A DNA stretch of 64,000 nucleotides from Pelosinus propionicus DSM 13327. Lineage in GTDB: Bacteria > Bacillota > Negativicutes > DSM-13327. The notes below the pieces were generated by a model, which was not told the origin of the DNA, did no database searches, and saw only the letters and a program-made list of their open reading frames with translations. Each line of letters starts with the position of its first letter. The first letter of the stretch is position 1. Where the stretch lies: assembly GCF_900114615.1 (NCBI RefSeq), contig NZ_FOTS01000003.1, positions 1 through 64,000 of the forward strand, given 5' to 3'. Both the position numbers and the translations under genes were made by a program. Below, in pieces: positions 31,941 to 40,174 of the stretch.

Positions 31941-33482
31941 ATGGTTAAAAGGGTAGGAAATGGTTTTTGGTTGGTGGCTATAATCACAATAGTAATCGTA
32001 TTTTTAAATTTAGGTGGAGTACCTTTGTTAGATCCTGATGAACCTGTATATGCAGAAACACCTAAAGAAATGTTTATTTTTAATGAATTTCTTTCTCCTC
32101 GTATCTATGGGGAGTATTGGTATGATAAGCCTCCTATGTATTATTGGTTAGTAGCTGCTTCTTATAAAATTTTTGGCATAAATGAATTTTCCGCTCGCTT
32201 TCCTTCTGCAGTATTAGCTGTAGCTTGTACATTACTAGTCTATCAATCGGGTCGGCGATTATTTAGTGAACGAGCGGGTGTTGCTGGGGCATTAGTATTA
32301 GCTACCAGTATTGAGTTCTTTTATTTAGGAAAAGCTGCTGTAACCGATATTACTTTACTTTTTTTTCTTTCTGCTTCTTTATTGGCTTTTATAGACAAAA
32401 AATATTATATTGCCTATTTATTCGCCGGATTTGCTACATTAACGAAAGGACCTATTGGACTGTTATTTCCTGGAGGAATAATCTTTTTTTATTTACTTGT
32501 TACACGTAACTGGGCTCTATTAAAAAGTATGAAAATATTCTCGGGATTGTTGATCTATGCTGCAATAGCTGCACCTTGGTATATCTTGATGTATAATATT
32601 CACGGAAGCATCTTTGTCGATACGTTCCTTGGTTTTCATAATATTACAAGGTTTACGTCTCCAGAGCATCCAGAGGGCGTACTCTGGTATTATTATATTC
32701 CAGTTCTTATTCTTGGCTTCTTCCCCTGGACAGGTGTCATGATTCAATCGATATGGAATTCTTTAACAAAAAGTACATTCCATTTTTCAACGTTATTATT
32801 TTTAAATATTTGGGCATTATTTATTTTTGTTTTTTTTACAATTTCTCAAACTAAATTGGTATCTTATATTTTACCTATGTATCCACCATTGTCTATGATT
32901 GTCGGTTGGTATATCGATCGTCTTTGGACATCACATGGTAAATTTGTTTTTACAAGTTGGACTATAGGTCTAAGCATAGTAACAATACTACTTATAGGCC
33001 TTATGATTATTGGTGTTAAGGCTGTGCCTATATTAGCAAATGGTATATATATCTCTGCCATAATATTTGTATTAATGTCTTCTTTAGTAGGATTTTTTTT
33101 ATGGAAAAAAGATATTAGTCGTGCTTTTTGGACCAAAATCATATCTATGGCATTGTTCTCCATAGTTTTAACTGCTATACTTTTTCCCATTGCAGCACCT
33201 ATGCTCACAACTAAAAATATTGCTCAAGAATTTAACCAGCAATATGATGGCAAATCTCCAGTGTATGTGGTAAAATTCTTACGTCCTGGTTTTGCTTTCT
33301 ACACCAACGTTTATGGCAAAGAAATTTTGTTAGGCACAGATTTTAATGAATTGATTCAACAAAGCCAGCGTTCCTATTTTCTAATCAGACAATCTGAATA
33401 TGATCGTTTAACAGTCGCAAATCGACAATCTATTATTATTTTATCCAGCATTGGTGACAAAGTGTTGTTGCTAAAAGAATGA
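31941..33482 (+). CDS. ArnT-like GT39 membrane glycosyltransferase
   Basis: A 513-residue polytopic protein of the PMT/ArnT (GT-C) superfamily, which moves a sugar from a polyprenyl phosphate donor to lipid A, protein or polymer outside the membrane. After the first hydrophobic segment comes the acidic loop PLLDPDEPVYAETPKEMF (catalytic Asp/Glu), then YWYDKPPMYYWLVAASY and SARFPSAVLAV. About eleven to twelve hydrophobic segments follow. RBS GGAGG lies before ATG 31941. It ends the four-gene sugar set; the 117-base gap upstream leaves cotranscription uncertain. Confidence 0.85.
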   Translation: MVKRVGNGFWLVAIITIVIVFLNLGGVPLLDPDEPVYAETPKEMFIFNEFLSPRIYGEYWYDKPPMYYWLVAASYKIFGINEFSARFPSAVLAVACTLLVYQSGRRLFSERAGVAGALVLATSIEFFYLGKAAVTDITLLFFLSASLLAFIDKKYYIAYLFAGFATLTKGPIGLLFPGGIIFFYLLVTRNWALLKSMKIFSGLLIYAAIAAPWYILMYNIHGSIFVDTFLGFHNITRFTSPEHPEGVLWYYYIPVLILGFFPWTGVMIQSIWNSLTKSTFHFSTLLFLNIWALFIFVFFTISQTKLVSYILPMYPPLSMIVGWYIDRLWTSHGKFVFTSWTIGLSIVTILLIGLMIIGVKAVPILANGIYISAIIFVLMSSLVGFFLWKKDISRAFWTKIISMALFSIVLTAILFPIAAPMLTTKNIAQEFNQQYDGKSPVYVVKFLRPGFAFYTNVYGKEILLGTDFNELIQQSQRSYFLIRQSEYDRLTVANRQSIIILSSIGDKVLLLKE

Positions 33483-33634
33483 TACTTAAATATGTGGGAA
33501 AAAATGTTATTCACTACCAAAATATAGTTAACATTGATATTTAATGAAAGAATAGCAGGAAAATTTTATTTGCTAGTGGAATACATATAATTATAGAAGT
33601 CTTAGAATATAATAATAATTTAATAGATCTATGG

Positions 33635-33784
33635 GAATAGGTGCTTACGCTTAAAAGGGAAGACTGGTTAGAAGCCAGCGCGGTCCCGCCACTGTATTGG
33701 GGAATGCAACTAAGATATGCCACTGGGGAATCCCCGGGAAGGTTTAGGTGTGTAATGAGCCAGAGTCAGGAGACCTGCCTATTC
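33635..33784 (+). promoter_or_regulatory. Cobalamin riboswitch
   Basis: The aptamer shows the B12 box GCGCGGTCCCGCCACTGT (33680-33697) and the 3' element AGTCAGGAGACCTGCC (about 33764-33779). The closing P1 helix pairs GAATAGG (33635-33641) with CCTATTC (33778-33784). Downstream, 33811-33820 can pair with 33773-33782, which would disrupt P1. It precedes cbiD and should repress the cobamide operon when adenosylcobalamin is abundant. Confidence 0.95.
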
Positions 33785-33852
33785 TAACACACCATTATGA
33801 CCTACGAAGGATAGGCAGGTGGTAGAATAAATTATTCACTTGGTTTATTGTA

Positions 33853-33870
33853 CCCCCTGTCTGCAGGGGG
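33853..33870 (+). promoter_or_regulatory. RBS-sequestering hairpin of cbiD
   Basis: CCCCCTG (33853-33859) pairs with CAGGGGG (33864-33870) around TCTG. The 3' arm is the cbiD Shine-Dalgarno, seven bases before TTG 33878. This is a natural translational expression platform for the cobalamin riboswitch; its length is too short of T residues to be a terminator. Confidence 0.75.
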
Positions 33871-33877
33871 ATTTATT

Positions 33878-34978
33878 TTGTCAAAGAAAATGCGATCTGG
33901 AATTACTACAGGTACTTGTGCAGCTGCAGCCACTAAAGCGGCTGTATTAGCTTGGAAAGGTGAATTACCTAAAATGGTTGCTGTTGCATCGCCGCAGGGA
34001 CATATGATTCAAGTGGAAATTGCAACAAGTCAACGTCTAAGTTCTGGTGGAAAAGCCAGTGTAATTAAAGATGCAGGCGATGATCCGGATGTCACACATG
34101 GTACCATCATATCTGCCGAAATAGAAATTAATACTACGAATGAAATAATACTGCAAGCTGGTGTTGGAGTAGGTATCGTAACGAAACCAGGTCTATCTGT
34201 AGCAGTTGGACAACCTGCGATTAATCCTGGTCCACGCAAAATGATCATGCAAGCAATACAGGATGTATTACCTGATGGTCATGGCGTAACGGTTACTATT
34301 TCGATACCTGAAGGTGAAAAATTAGCAAAACGTACTTTAAATTCTACTTTAGGTATTATCGGCGGTTTATCGATTATAGGTACTACAGGCATTGTTGAGC
34401 CAATGTCAGAGGAAGCTTTTAAAAATTCATTGTCACCGCAAATATCAATGGTGAGAGCCTTAGGATATGACGAAGTGGTCTTTGCTCCTGGGAAAATTGG
34501 TCAGGATATTGCTATTAACCGATATCATCTGCCAACAGAAACGGTAATCCAAACTAGTAATTTTATAGGACATATGTTAGAAAGTGCTGTGCAGTATGGT
34601 ATGAAACAAGTATTAATCTTTGGGCACTTAGGAAAGCTCGTAAAAGTAGCTGCTGGAATTTTTCATACTCATAACCGCGTAGCTGATGCGCGCTTTGAAA
34701 CGTTAGCAGCCTATATGGCTGCCCTTGGTGCTCCGCAGCAGGCTATACAAGAAATATTAACGTGCAATACTACAGAAGCCGCTATGCCCATAATTACACA
34801 ATATAAATTAAATGATGTGTATCGTGTAATTGCTGAAAGAGTCAGCATTCGGTCTGAACGATATGTATTTGGTGATTTAAAAGTAGGTACCGCAATGATC
34901 ACTCTGCAAGGTGAATTATTGGCGGTTGACGATACGGCACGAGAAATTGGAGGCAAGTTAGGATGGAACATAAAATAA
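33878..34978 (+). CDS. cbiD: Cobalt-precorrin-5B C1-methyltransferase CbiD
   Basis: A 366-residue enzyme of the anaerobic cobamide pathway that adds the C1 methyl group. The N-terminal KMRSGITTGTCAAAATKAAV and the later GGKASVIKDAGDDPDVTHG (about 63-81), TKPGLSVAVGQPAINPGP and LIFGHLGKLVKVAAGIFHTH are family hallmarks. TTG 33878 is chosen because GGGGG lies seven bases upstream; ATG 33890 would be 19 bases away, and TTG 33848 precedes the hairpin. It is the first gene after the riboswitch and overlaps cbiE by 16 bases. Confidence 0.93.
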   Translation: MSKKMRSGITTGTCAAAATKAAVLAWKGELPKMVAVASPQGHMIQVEIATSQRLSSGGKASVIKDAGDDPDVTHGTIISAEIEINTTNEIILQAGVGVGIVTKPGLSVAVGQPAINPGPRKMIMQAIQDVLPDGHGVTVTISIPEGEKLAKRTLNSTLGIIGGLSIIGTTGIVEPMSEEAFKNSLSPQISMVRALGYDEVVFAPGKIGQDIAINRYHLPTETVIQTSNFIGHMLESAVQYGMKQVLIFGHLGKLVKVAAGIFHTHNRVADARFETLAAYMAALGAPQQAIQEILTCNTTEAAMPIITQYKLNDVYRVIAERVSIRSERYVFGDLKVGTAMITLQGELLAVDDTAREIGGKLGWNIK

Positions 34979-35589
34979 TCGTTGTAGGAATAGGACCAGG
35001 TTCACCTGATTACATCTTGCCAGTGGCTAGCCGCATCATTGCAGATGCAAAGGTGATAGCAGGCAGTAAGCGTGCTCTTGCAACCTTTGCTCCTGATCAT
35101 GCGATTACTAAGGTAATTGACAATGACCTAAAAGGGGTATTAACATTTATCGCTGCCTCCCTAAGGGATAACGATGTAGTTGTAATGGTTTCCGGTGATC
35201 CCGGCTTTTATAGTTTTTTAGCTACCCTTAAAACCAAATTTTCTTCGGCACAGATTACGGTTATTCCTGGTATTAGTTCGATGCAGTTAGCTTTTGCCAG
35301 GATCACTGACATTTGGCAGGATGCAGTTTTAATTAGTATGCATGGACGACAAGCCAAAGATATTGATCTGAATTATGCTCCAGAAAAAAAACTTGGTATA
35401 TTAACGGATTTTGAACAAAATCCGTTATATATTGCAAACCTACTCCTTGAGCATGGGTGGCCATTACATTCAAAGGTATGGTTATGTGCTAATTTATCTT
35501 ATGAAAATGAAAAAATTAAACATTTAACATTAGGTGAAATCAAAGAAGTCGATGGATTTACTCATTGTGTAATGGTGGTGGCAATATGA
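34963..35589 (+). CDS. cbiE: Cobalt-precorrin-7 C5-methyltransferase CbiE
   Basis: A 208-residue SAM-dependent tetrapyrrole methylase that methylates C5. It begins KIIVVGIGPGSPDYILPVAS and has the nucleotide-loop VVMVSGDPGFYSFLATL (about residue 71) and VIPGISSMQLAFARI. It corresponds to the N-terminal half of CobL in the aerobic pathway; here its partner CbiT is a separate gene directly downstream, overlapping by four bases. The start overlaps the end of cbiD, indicating coupled translation. Confidence 0.93.
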   Translation: MEHKIIVVGIGPGSPDYILPVASRIIADAKVIAGSKRALATFAPDHAITKVIDNDLKGVLTFIAASLRDNDVVVMVSGDPGFYSFLATLKTKFSSAQITVIPGISSMQLAFARITDIWQDAVLISMHGRQAKDIDLNYAPEKKLGILTDFEQNPLYIANLLLEHGWPLHSKVWLCANLSYENEKIKHLTLGEIKEVDGFTHCVMVVAI

Positions 35590-36167
35590 CATATTTTCCC
35601 GGTATTAACGATGATGAATTTCTGCGGGGCGACATTCCAATGACGAAGCAGGAAGTTCGTATCTTAGTTCTGAATAAAGCGAAGATACGCCCCAGCGATG
35701 TTATTATAGATATCGGTGCAGGTACTGGATCTCTTTCAATTGAAGCTGCACTTCAGGCTCATCAAGGTACTGTATATGCTATAGAACGTCATCCAGAGGG
35801 AGTTGATTTAATTCGTGCGAATGCTGTAAAATTTGGTGCGGCTAATGTTGAAGTCATTTCTGGAACTGCCCCCACAGCATTACAGAACATTCCAAAGGCT
35901 GATGTAATCTTTATTGGAGGCAGCGGTGGTCATTTACAGGAAATCTTAAAACAAAGTAATGATTTGTTAAAATCAAACGGACGATTAGTAATTACGGCAA
36001 TTACTGTTGAAACTTTATATGAAACCTTGCATACGATGCAAGCTAAACCTGAATTTACCGTAGAAGCTTTCGGTATGCAAGTAACACGTATCAAACATAT
36101 TAAAACAAGTAATATGCTGCAGGCTTTAAATCCAATCTATGTTATTACATCCACTAAGAATATCTAA
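35586..36167 (+). CDS. cbiT: Cobalt-precorrin-6B C15-methyltransferase CbiT
   Basis: A 193-residue class I methyltransferase that methylates C15 and decarboxylates the C12 acetate chain. The N-terminal GINDDEFLRGDIPMTKQEVR is typical of CbiT, followed by the SAM-binding VIIDIGAGTGSLSIEAAL (about 38-55) and AIERHPEGVDLIRANAVKFG. ATG 35586 is used because GGTGGTGG lies just upstream within cbiE; an ATG 21 bases earlier has no site. It overlaps the end of cbiE by four bases. Confidence 0.92.
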   Translation: MTYFPGINDDEFLRGDIPMTKQEVRILVLNKAKIRPSDVIIDIGAGTGSLSIEAALQAHQGTVYAIERHPEGVDLIRANAVKFGAANVEVISGTAPTALQNIPKADVIFIGGSGGHLQEILKQSNDLLKSNGRLVITAITVETLYETLHTMQAKPEFTVEAFGMQVTRIKHIKTSNMLQALNPIYVITSTKNI

Positions 36168-36210
36168 CTCTATTCATTAGAGAATTTTTAATTAATCAGG
36201 AGGTTCATTC

Positions 36211-36966
36211 ATGCATGTATCATTTGTAGGAGCAGGTCCGGGGGATCCTGAGCTTATTACTGTAAAAGGACAACGTTTATTAGGTGAGGCTGATGTTATT
36301 ATCTATGCAGGTTCGTTAGTAAATCCAGCCTTGCTGTCACTAGCAAAACAGGGAACTTCCATTTATAATAGTGCTTCTATGACTTTGGATCAAGTTATAA
36401 AAGTTATGGAAAAAGCCACAGAACGTGGTCAGAAAACGGTTCGCTTACATACTGGAGATCCAAGTATTTATGGGGCAATTCAAGAACAAATGGACGCCTT
36501 AGATAAGAAAGGTATTTCTTATGAAGTGATACCTGGTGTCAGTTCTTTCTTGGCAACTGCCGCAGCTTTACAACGTGAATATACGTTACCTGATGTTTCA
36601 CAAACAGTTATCATTACACGTCTTGAAGGCCGTACACCAGTGCCCGAAAAAGAAAAGCTGGCTTTATTGGCCAGTCATAATGCTACTATGTGTATCTTTT
36701 TGAGTGTACATATGATAGACAGCGTTATGAAAGAATTAATAGATGGTGGTTATCAACAAGATACTCCAGTAGCAATCGTACAAAAAGCATCTTGGCCTGA
36801 TCAAAAAATCTTTAGAGGTACAGTTTCTACAATTGGAAAAATTGTCACTGATGCGAAAATTGATCGCACAGCGATGATCGTTGTAGGGCGATGTTTAGAC
36901 AGTCAATATGCACTTTCTAGATTGTATGCCCCCGAATTTGGGCATATGTACCGAGATGCAAAATGA
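36211..36966 (+). CDS. cbiF: Cobalt-precorrin-4 C11-methyltransferase CbiF
   Basis: A 251-residue SAM-dependent tetrapyrrole methylase acting at C11. It starts VSFVGAGPGDPELITVKGQR and contains VIIYAGSLVNPALL, RLHTGDPSIYGAIQEQMDAL (about 76-95) and YEVIPGVSSFLATAAALQRE (about 108-127), all standard for CbiF/CobM. AGGAGG precedes ATG 36211. Its last four bases overlap the start of cbiG, which provides the preceding ring-contraction chemistry. Confidence 0.94.
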   Translation: MHVSFVGAGPGDPELITVKGQRLLGEADVIIYAGSLVNPALLSLAKQGTSIYNSASMTLDQVIKVMEKATERGQKTVRLHTGDPSIYGAIQEQMDALDKKGISYEVIPGVSSFLATAAALQREYTLPDVSQTVIITRLEGRTPVPEKEKLALLASHNATMCIFLSVHMIDSVMKELIDGGYQQDTPVAIVQKASWPDQKIFRGTVSTIGKIVTDAKIDRTAMIVVGRCLDSQYALSRLYAPEFGHMYRDAK

Positions 36967-38024
36967 AGTTAGCAATCATTTCCGTAACAAACCAGGGCGC
37001 ATTACTGGGTGATGCATTAGCAGAAAAGCTGGCTAAACTGGGAAAGAAAGCGGATGTTTTTGCTAAAGCAGGACGCAATCCAATGAACTCAATATCTTAT
37101 GATTTATTAAGCAAGCTAATCAGTGATATATTTTCTAAATATGATGGTTTCTTGTTTATAATGGCAACAGGTATTGTGGTGAGAGTGATAGCTCCCCATA
37201 TCTCTGATAAACGTGTCGACCCAGCTATCGTGGTTATGGGGGATAATGGAGAACATGTAATTAGTCTATTGTCAGGGCATATTGGTGGAGCCAATGAACT
37301 GGCCCACTTAATTGCAGAAATCTCAGATGCTGAGCCTGTCATTACTACAGCTACCGATCTTGCACAAAAGCCAGCAGCAGATATGTTAGCCGTAAAACTG
37401 AACTTAAAGATAGAACCATTTACCCAATTAAAAGCAATTAATTCTGCGATTGTCAATAATGATACTGTCAAATTTTTCTTAGATAAAACCTTGAATAATC
37501 AAAATCGATATGAGCAGGAAGCAGTAAAACAAGGTGTTGTTTTTAAAGATTTATCTCTATTACCTAATGAAGAATATGATGCCGCTGTTATTATTACGGA
37601 TCAATTATTGCCCATCAACAAGAATCAATTATATTTACGTCCCTTGACTCTTGCAGTTGGTATCGGTTGCAGGCGCAATACTAGCAAAGAAGAAATCTTA
37701 GCAGCAATAAAAGATGCTTGTACTCAAATTGGACATAGTATAAACAGCATTTCAATTATTGGCAGTACGATTGTAAAACAGGATGAAAAAGGCTTACTAT
37801 CAGTCATACAACAGTTGAATGTACCTAGTATTTTCTTCGTTAACGAGCAATTGCAGGAATGTATTGAAACATATCAATTAGAAGAATCAAATTTTGTCAA
37901 AAAAAAGATAGGAGTGGGAAATGTATGTGCAGCAGCAGCAATCTTAGCGGGACAGTCGAACAAACTTCTTCTTCCGAAGACCAAGTACAAGAATGTAACG
38001 GTGGCCATTGCCCCGGTCAAATAG
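36963..38024 (+). CDS. cbiG: Cobalt-precorrin-5A hydrolase CbiG
   Basis: A 353-residue enzyme that opens the delta-lactone and releases acetaldehyde in anaerobic ring synthesis. The N-terminal domain is seen in MKLAIISVTNQGALLGDALA and FLFIMATGIVVRVIAPHISD, then VVMGDNGEHVISLLSGHIGG with ANELA. The C-terminal domain has AVGIGCRRNTSKEEI and ends with IGVGNVCAAAAILAG. The final 100 bases also encode the start of cbiH in another frame, an unusually long overlap; both reading frames look real there. Confidence 0.93.
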   Translation: MKLAIISVTNQGALLGDALAEKLAKLGKKADVFAKAGRNPMNSISYDLLSKLISDIFSKYDGFLFIMATGIVVRVIAPHISDKRVDPAIVVMGDNGEHVISLLSGHIGGANELAHLIAEISDAEPVITTATDLAQKPAADMLAVKLNLKIEPFTQLKAINSAIVNNDTVKFFLDKTLNNQNRYEQEAVKQGVVFKDLSLLPNEEYDAAVIITDQLLPINKNQLYLRPLTLAVGIGCRRNTSKEEILAAIKDACTQIGHSINSISIIGSTIVKQDEKGLLSVIQQLNVPSIFFVNEQLQECIETYQLEESNFVKKKIGVGNVCAAAAILAGQSNKLLLPKTKYKNVTVAIAPVK

Positions 38025-38749
38025 CAGTAATTGGAATAGGGCCAGGCAGTTTGCTTGATATGAGTCCTAGAGCCAGAGAAAGTATTGAAAATGCGGATGT
38101 AATCGTGGGTTACAATACCTATGTTCAATTAGTTTCTGAATTATTAACTGATAAAAAAATTATCGGCACTGGTATGATGCAAGAAATTGAACGCTGTCAA
38201 AGTGCCGTGGACCAAGCATTAGCAGGAAAAAAGGTTGCAGTTATTTCCAGCGGTGACCCAGGTGTATATGGTATGGCAGGTCTGGTTTTAGAATTAGCCA
38301 TGAAATACGAAGCAGCTGTTCGCCCAGAAGTCATTATCGTACCAGGAATAAGTGCAGTAGGAGCTTCTGCTGCGGTATTGGGAGCACCGCTCATGCATGA
38401 TTTTGCTGTAATTAGCTTAAGCGATCTCTTAACCCCCTGGGATGTTATTAGAAAGCGGGTAGAAATGGCAGCAGCAGGAGATTTTGTTATTGCCTTATAT
38501 AATCCAAAGAGTAAGCGTCGGACCAGCCAAATTAGAGAAGTGCGGGAAATTGTACTGAAGCATCGAACAGCAGCCACCCCTGTAGGAATTGTCCATCATG
38601 CCACTAGGGAAGGCGAGAACATGGTAATCTCTAATCTTAATGACTTTACTCAAGAATTCATCGATATGTTCTCTTTAGTTATTATCGGGAATAGTCAAAC
38701 CTATGTACAAGAAAATCGTATGATTACACCTCGTGGATACAAATTATGA
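37925..38749 (+). CDS. cbiH: Cobalt-factor III methyltransferase CbiH with N-terminal extension
   Basis: A 274-residue tetrapyrrole methylase that methylates C17 and contracts the ring. The enzyme core begins at about residue 33 (IAVIGIGPGSLLDMSPRARE) and contains VISSGDPGVYGMAGLVLEL and VIIVPGISAVGASAAVLGAP. Residues 1-32 are an extension with Cys at 2, 24 and 29 (ECNGGHC) encoded inside cbiG. ATG 37925 has AGGAGTGGG upstream and no in-frame ATG, GTG or TTG lies nearer the core, so the extension is probably made. The Cys might bind metal or a cluster. It overlaps cbiJ by four bases. Confidence 0.9.
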   Translation: MCSSSNLSGTVEQTSSSEDQVQECNGGHCPGQIAVIGIGPGSLLDMSPRARESIENADVIVGYNTYVQLVSELLTDKKIIGTGMMQEIERCQSAVDQALAGKKVAVISSGDPGVYGMAGLVLELAMKYEAAVRPEVIIVPGISAVGASAAVLGAPLMHDFAVISLSDLLTPWDVIRKRVEMAAAGDFVIALYNPKSKRRTSQIREVREIVLKHRTAATPVGIVHHATREGENMVISNLNDFTQEFIDMFSLVIIGNSQTYVQENRMITPRGYKL

Positions 38750-39510
38750 TTTTAGTTCTTGGAGGAACAAAAGATGGACGGGATCTGGCAGCCTTATTAA
38801 CCGAAAAGGGATACCCAGTCATAGTATCAGTTTTTAGTGATTATGGTCGTGATTTGATACAACTGGATAAAGAATTAGTGCATACTGGTCCTTTAGATAC
38901 AGATGGGTTTATTTCTTTTATCGGCACAAATCAGATTCATTTAATTGTAGATGCTAGCCATCCGTATGCTGTTAATGTTTCCCAAAATGCAATGAAAGCC
39001 TGTCAATCTACTGGCATACCCTATGTTAGATATGAACGCCCTAAAGCTCCTTTGCCAGCATATCAGGGTTTACATGTTGTCCATGATTATGATGAGGCTG
39101 CAAAAGTAGCCTCCGTCTTAGGCAAGGTTGTCTTTCTCACTACTGGCAGTCGCCACCTCAAACTGTTTAGAAACACAAGCTGTCTGCAAAATCACAGGTT
39201 AATTGCCCGTGTATTACCTGAGCCAAGCGTATTAACAGAGTGCCTATCGTTAGGATTTAAGCCTAAGGATATCGTAGCAATGCAAGGGCCTTTTTCTCAT
39301 AATCTGAATATCGCATTATTTCAAGAATATAACACCGAGGTAATTATAACAAAAAATAGTGGACAAATTGGCGGTAGCGATACTAAAATTACTGCTGCCA
39401 TGTCACTAAATCTGCCTTTAGTAATGATCGATAGACCGGTTATTCCATATCAGAATTTAGTATATGATACAAAGGATGTAATAAAGTTTATTAGGGAGGT
39501 ACATAAATGA
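38746..39510 (+). CDS. cbiJ: Cobalt-precorrin-6A reductase CbiJ
   Basis: A 254-residue NAD(P)H-dependent reductase of the corrin ring. ILVLGGTKDGRDLAALLTEK at the N-terminus is the dinucleotide fold, followed by VDASHPYAVNVSQNAMKAC (about 66-84), YVRYERPK and the late ITKNSGQIGGSDTKITAAM (about 202-220), which define the CbiJ/CobK family. It overlaps cbiH at the start and cbiC at the end by four bases each, a sign of tight coupling within the operon. Confidence 0.92.
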   Translation: MILVLGGTKDGRDLAALLTEKGYPVIVSVFSDYGRDLIQLDKELVHTGPLDTDGFISFIGTNQIHLIVDASHPYAVNVSQNAMKACQSTGIPYVRYERPKAPLPAYQGLHVVHDYDEAAKVASVLGKVVFLTTGSRHLKLFRNTSCLQNHRLIARVLPEPSVLTECLSLGFKPKDIVAMQGPFSHNLNIALFQEYNTEVIITKNSGQIGGSDTKITAAMSLNLPLVMIDRPVIPYQNLVYDTKDVIKFIREVHK

Positions 39511-40133
39511 ACTATATAACAGAACCTATGGCTATAGAAGAGCGCAGTATGGAAATCATTGCTCCTTATTTGGCTGAACTTAATTTGACACCGGAAGAAG
39601 TCAAGGTTTTCTCACGGATCATTCACGCAGCGGGTGACCCGGAATATTCGAAAGTTATTGAAATTCATAAAGATGCTATTCGGGCCGGATGTGCTGCATT
39701 GGAGAGTGGATGCGATATTTTCTGTGATGTGGAAATGGTGCGTACTGGCATAAATAAGCGTCGTTTAGCAGACAATGGTGGAACTGTCCATTGTTTGATT
39801 GGAGATGAAAAGGTCGCATCTACAGCAAAAGAGCTTGGTATAACTCGCTCAATGGTAGCTATGCGTACGTTCGGTGAACGTTTGCACGGCTCGATTGTAG
39901 CTATTGGCAATGCACCAACTGCTTTATTTGAAGTACTTAATTTGATGAAGGAAACAGCAATCAGGCCTGCCCTTATTATTGGTGTTCCTGTAGGCTTTGT
40001 TGGTGCCAGTGAATCCAAGGACTTTTTAGCTGAAACGTCACCTGTTCCATATATTACAGTCAGGGGTAATAAAGGTGGCAGTCCAATCGCTGCTGCAGTC
40101 ACAAATGCTCTATTGTATATGCATAGAAGATAA
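39507..40133 (+). CDS. cbiC: Cobalt-precorrin-8 methylmutase CbiC
   Basis: A 208-residue enzyme that moves the methyl group from C11 to C12 to give cobyrinic acid. Family blocks are IEERSMEIIAPYLAE near the N-terminus, VFSRIIHAAGDPEYSKVIEI (about 35-54) with the catalytic His, FCDVEMVRTGINKRRL, and GVPVGFVGASESKDFL (about 157). AGGGAGGTACATAA precedes ATG 39507. It overlaps cbiJ by four bases; a 41-base gap with a strong ribosome-binding site separates it from cbiA. Confidence 0.94.
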   Translation: MNYITEPMAIEERSMEIIAPYLAELNLTPEEVKVFSRIIHAAGDPEYSKVIEIHKDAIRAGCAALESGCDIFCDVEMVRTGINKRRLADNGGTVHCLIGDEKVASTAKELGITRSMVAMRTFGERLHGSIVAIGNAPTALFEVLNLMKETAIRPALIIGVPVGFVGASESKDFLAETSPVPYITVRGNKGGSPIAAAVTNALLYMHRR

Positions 40134-40174
40134 AGCGTTAATAAGATACAATGTACTAAGGAGGGAGGAGAACT

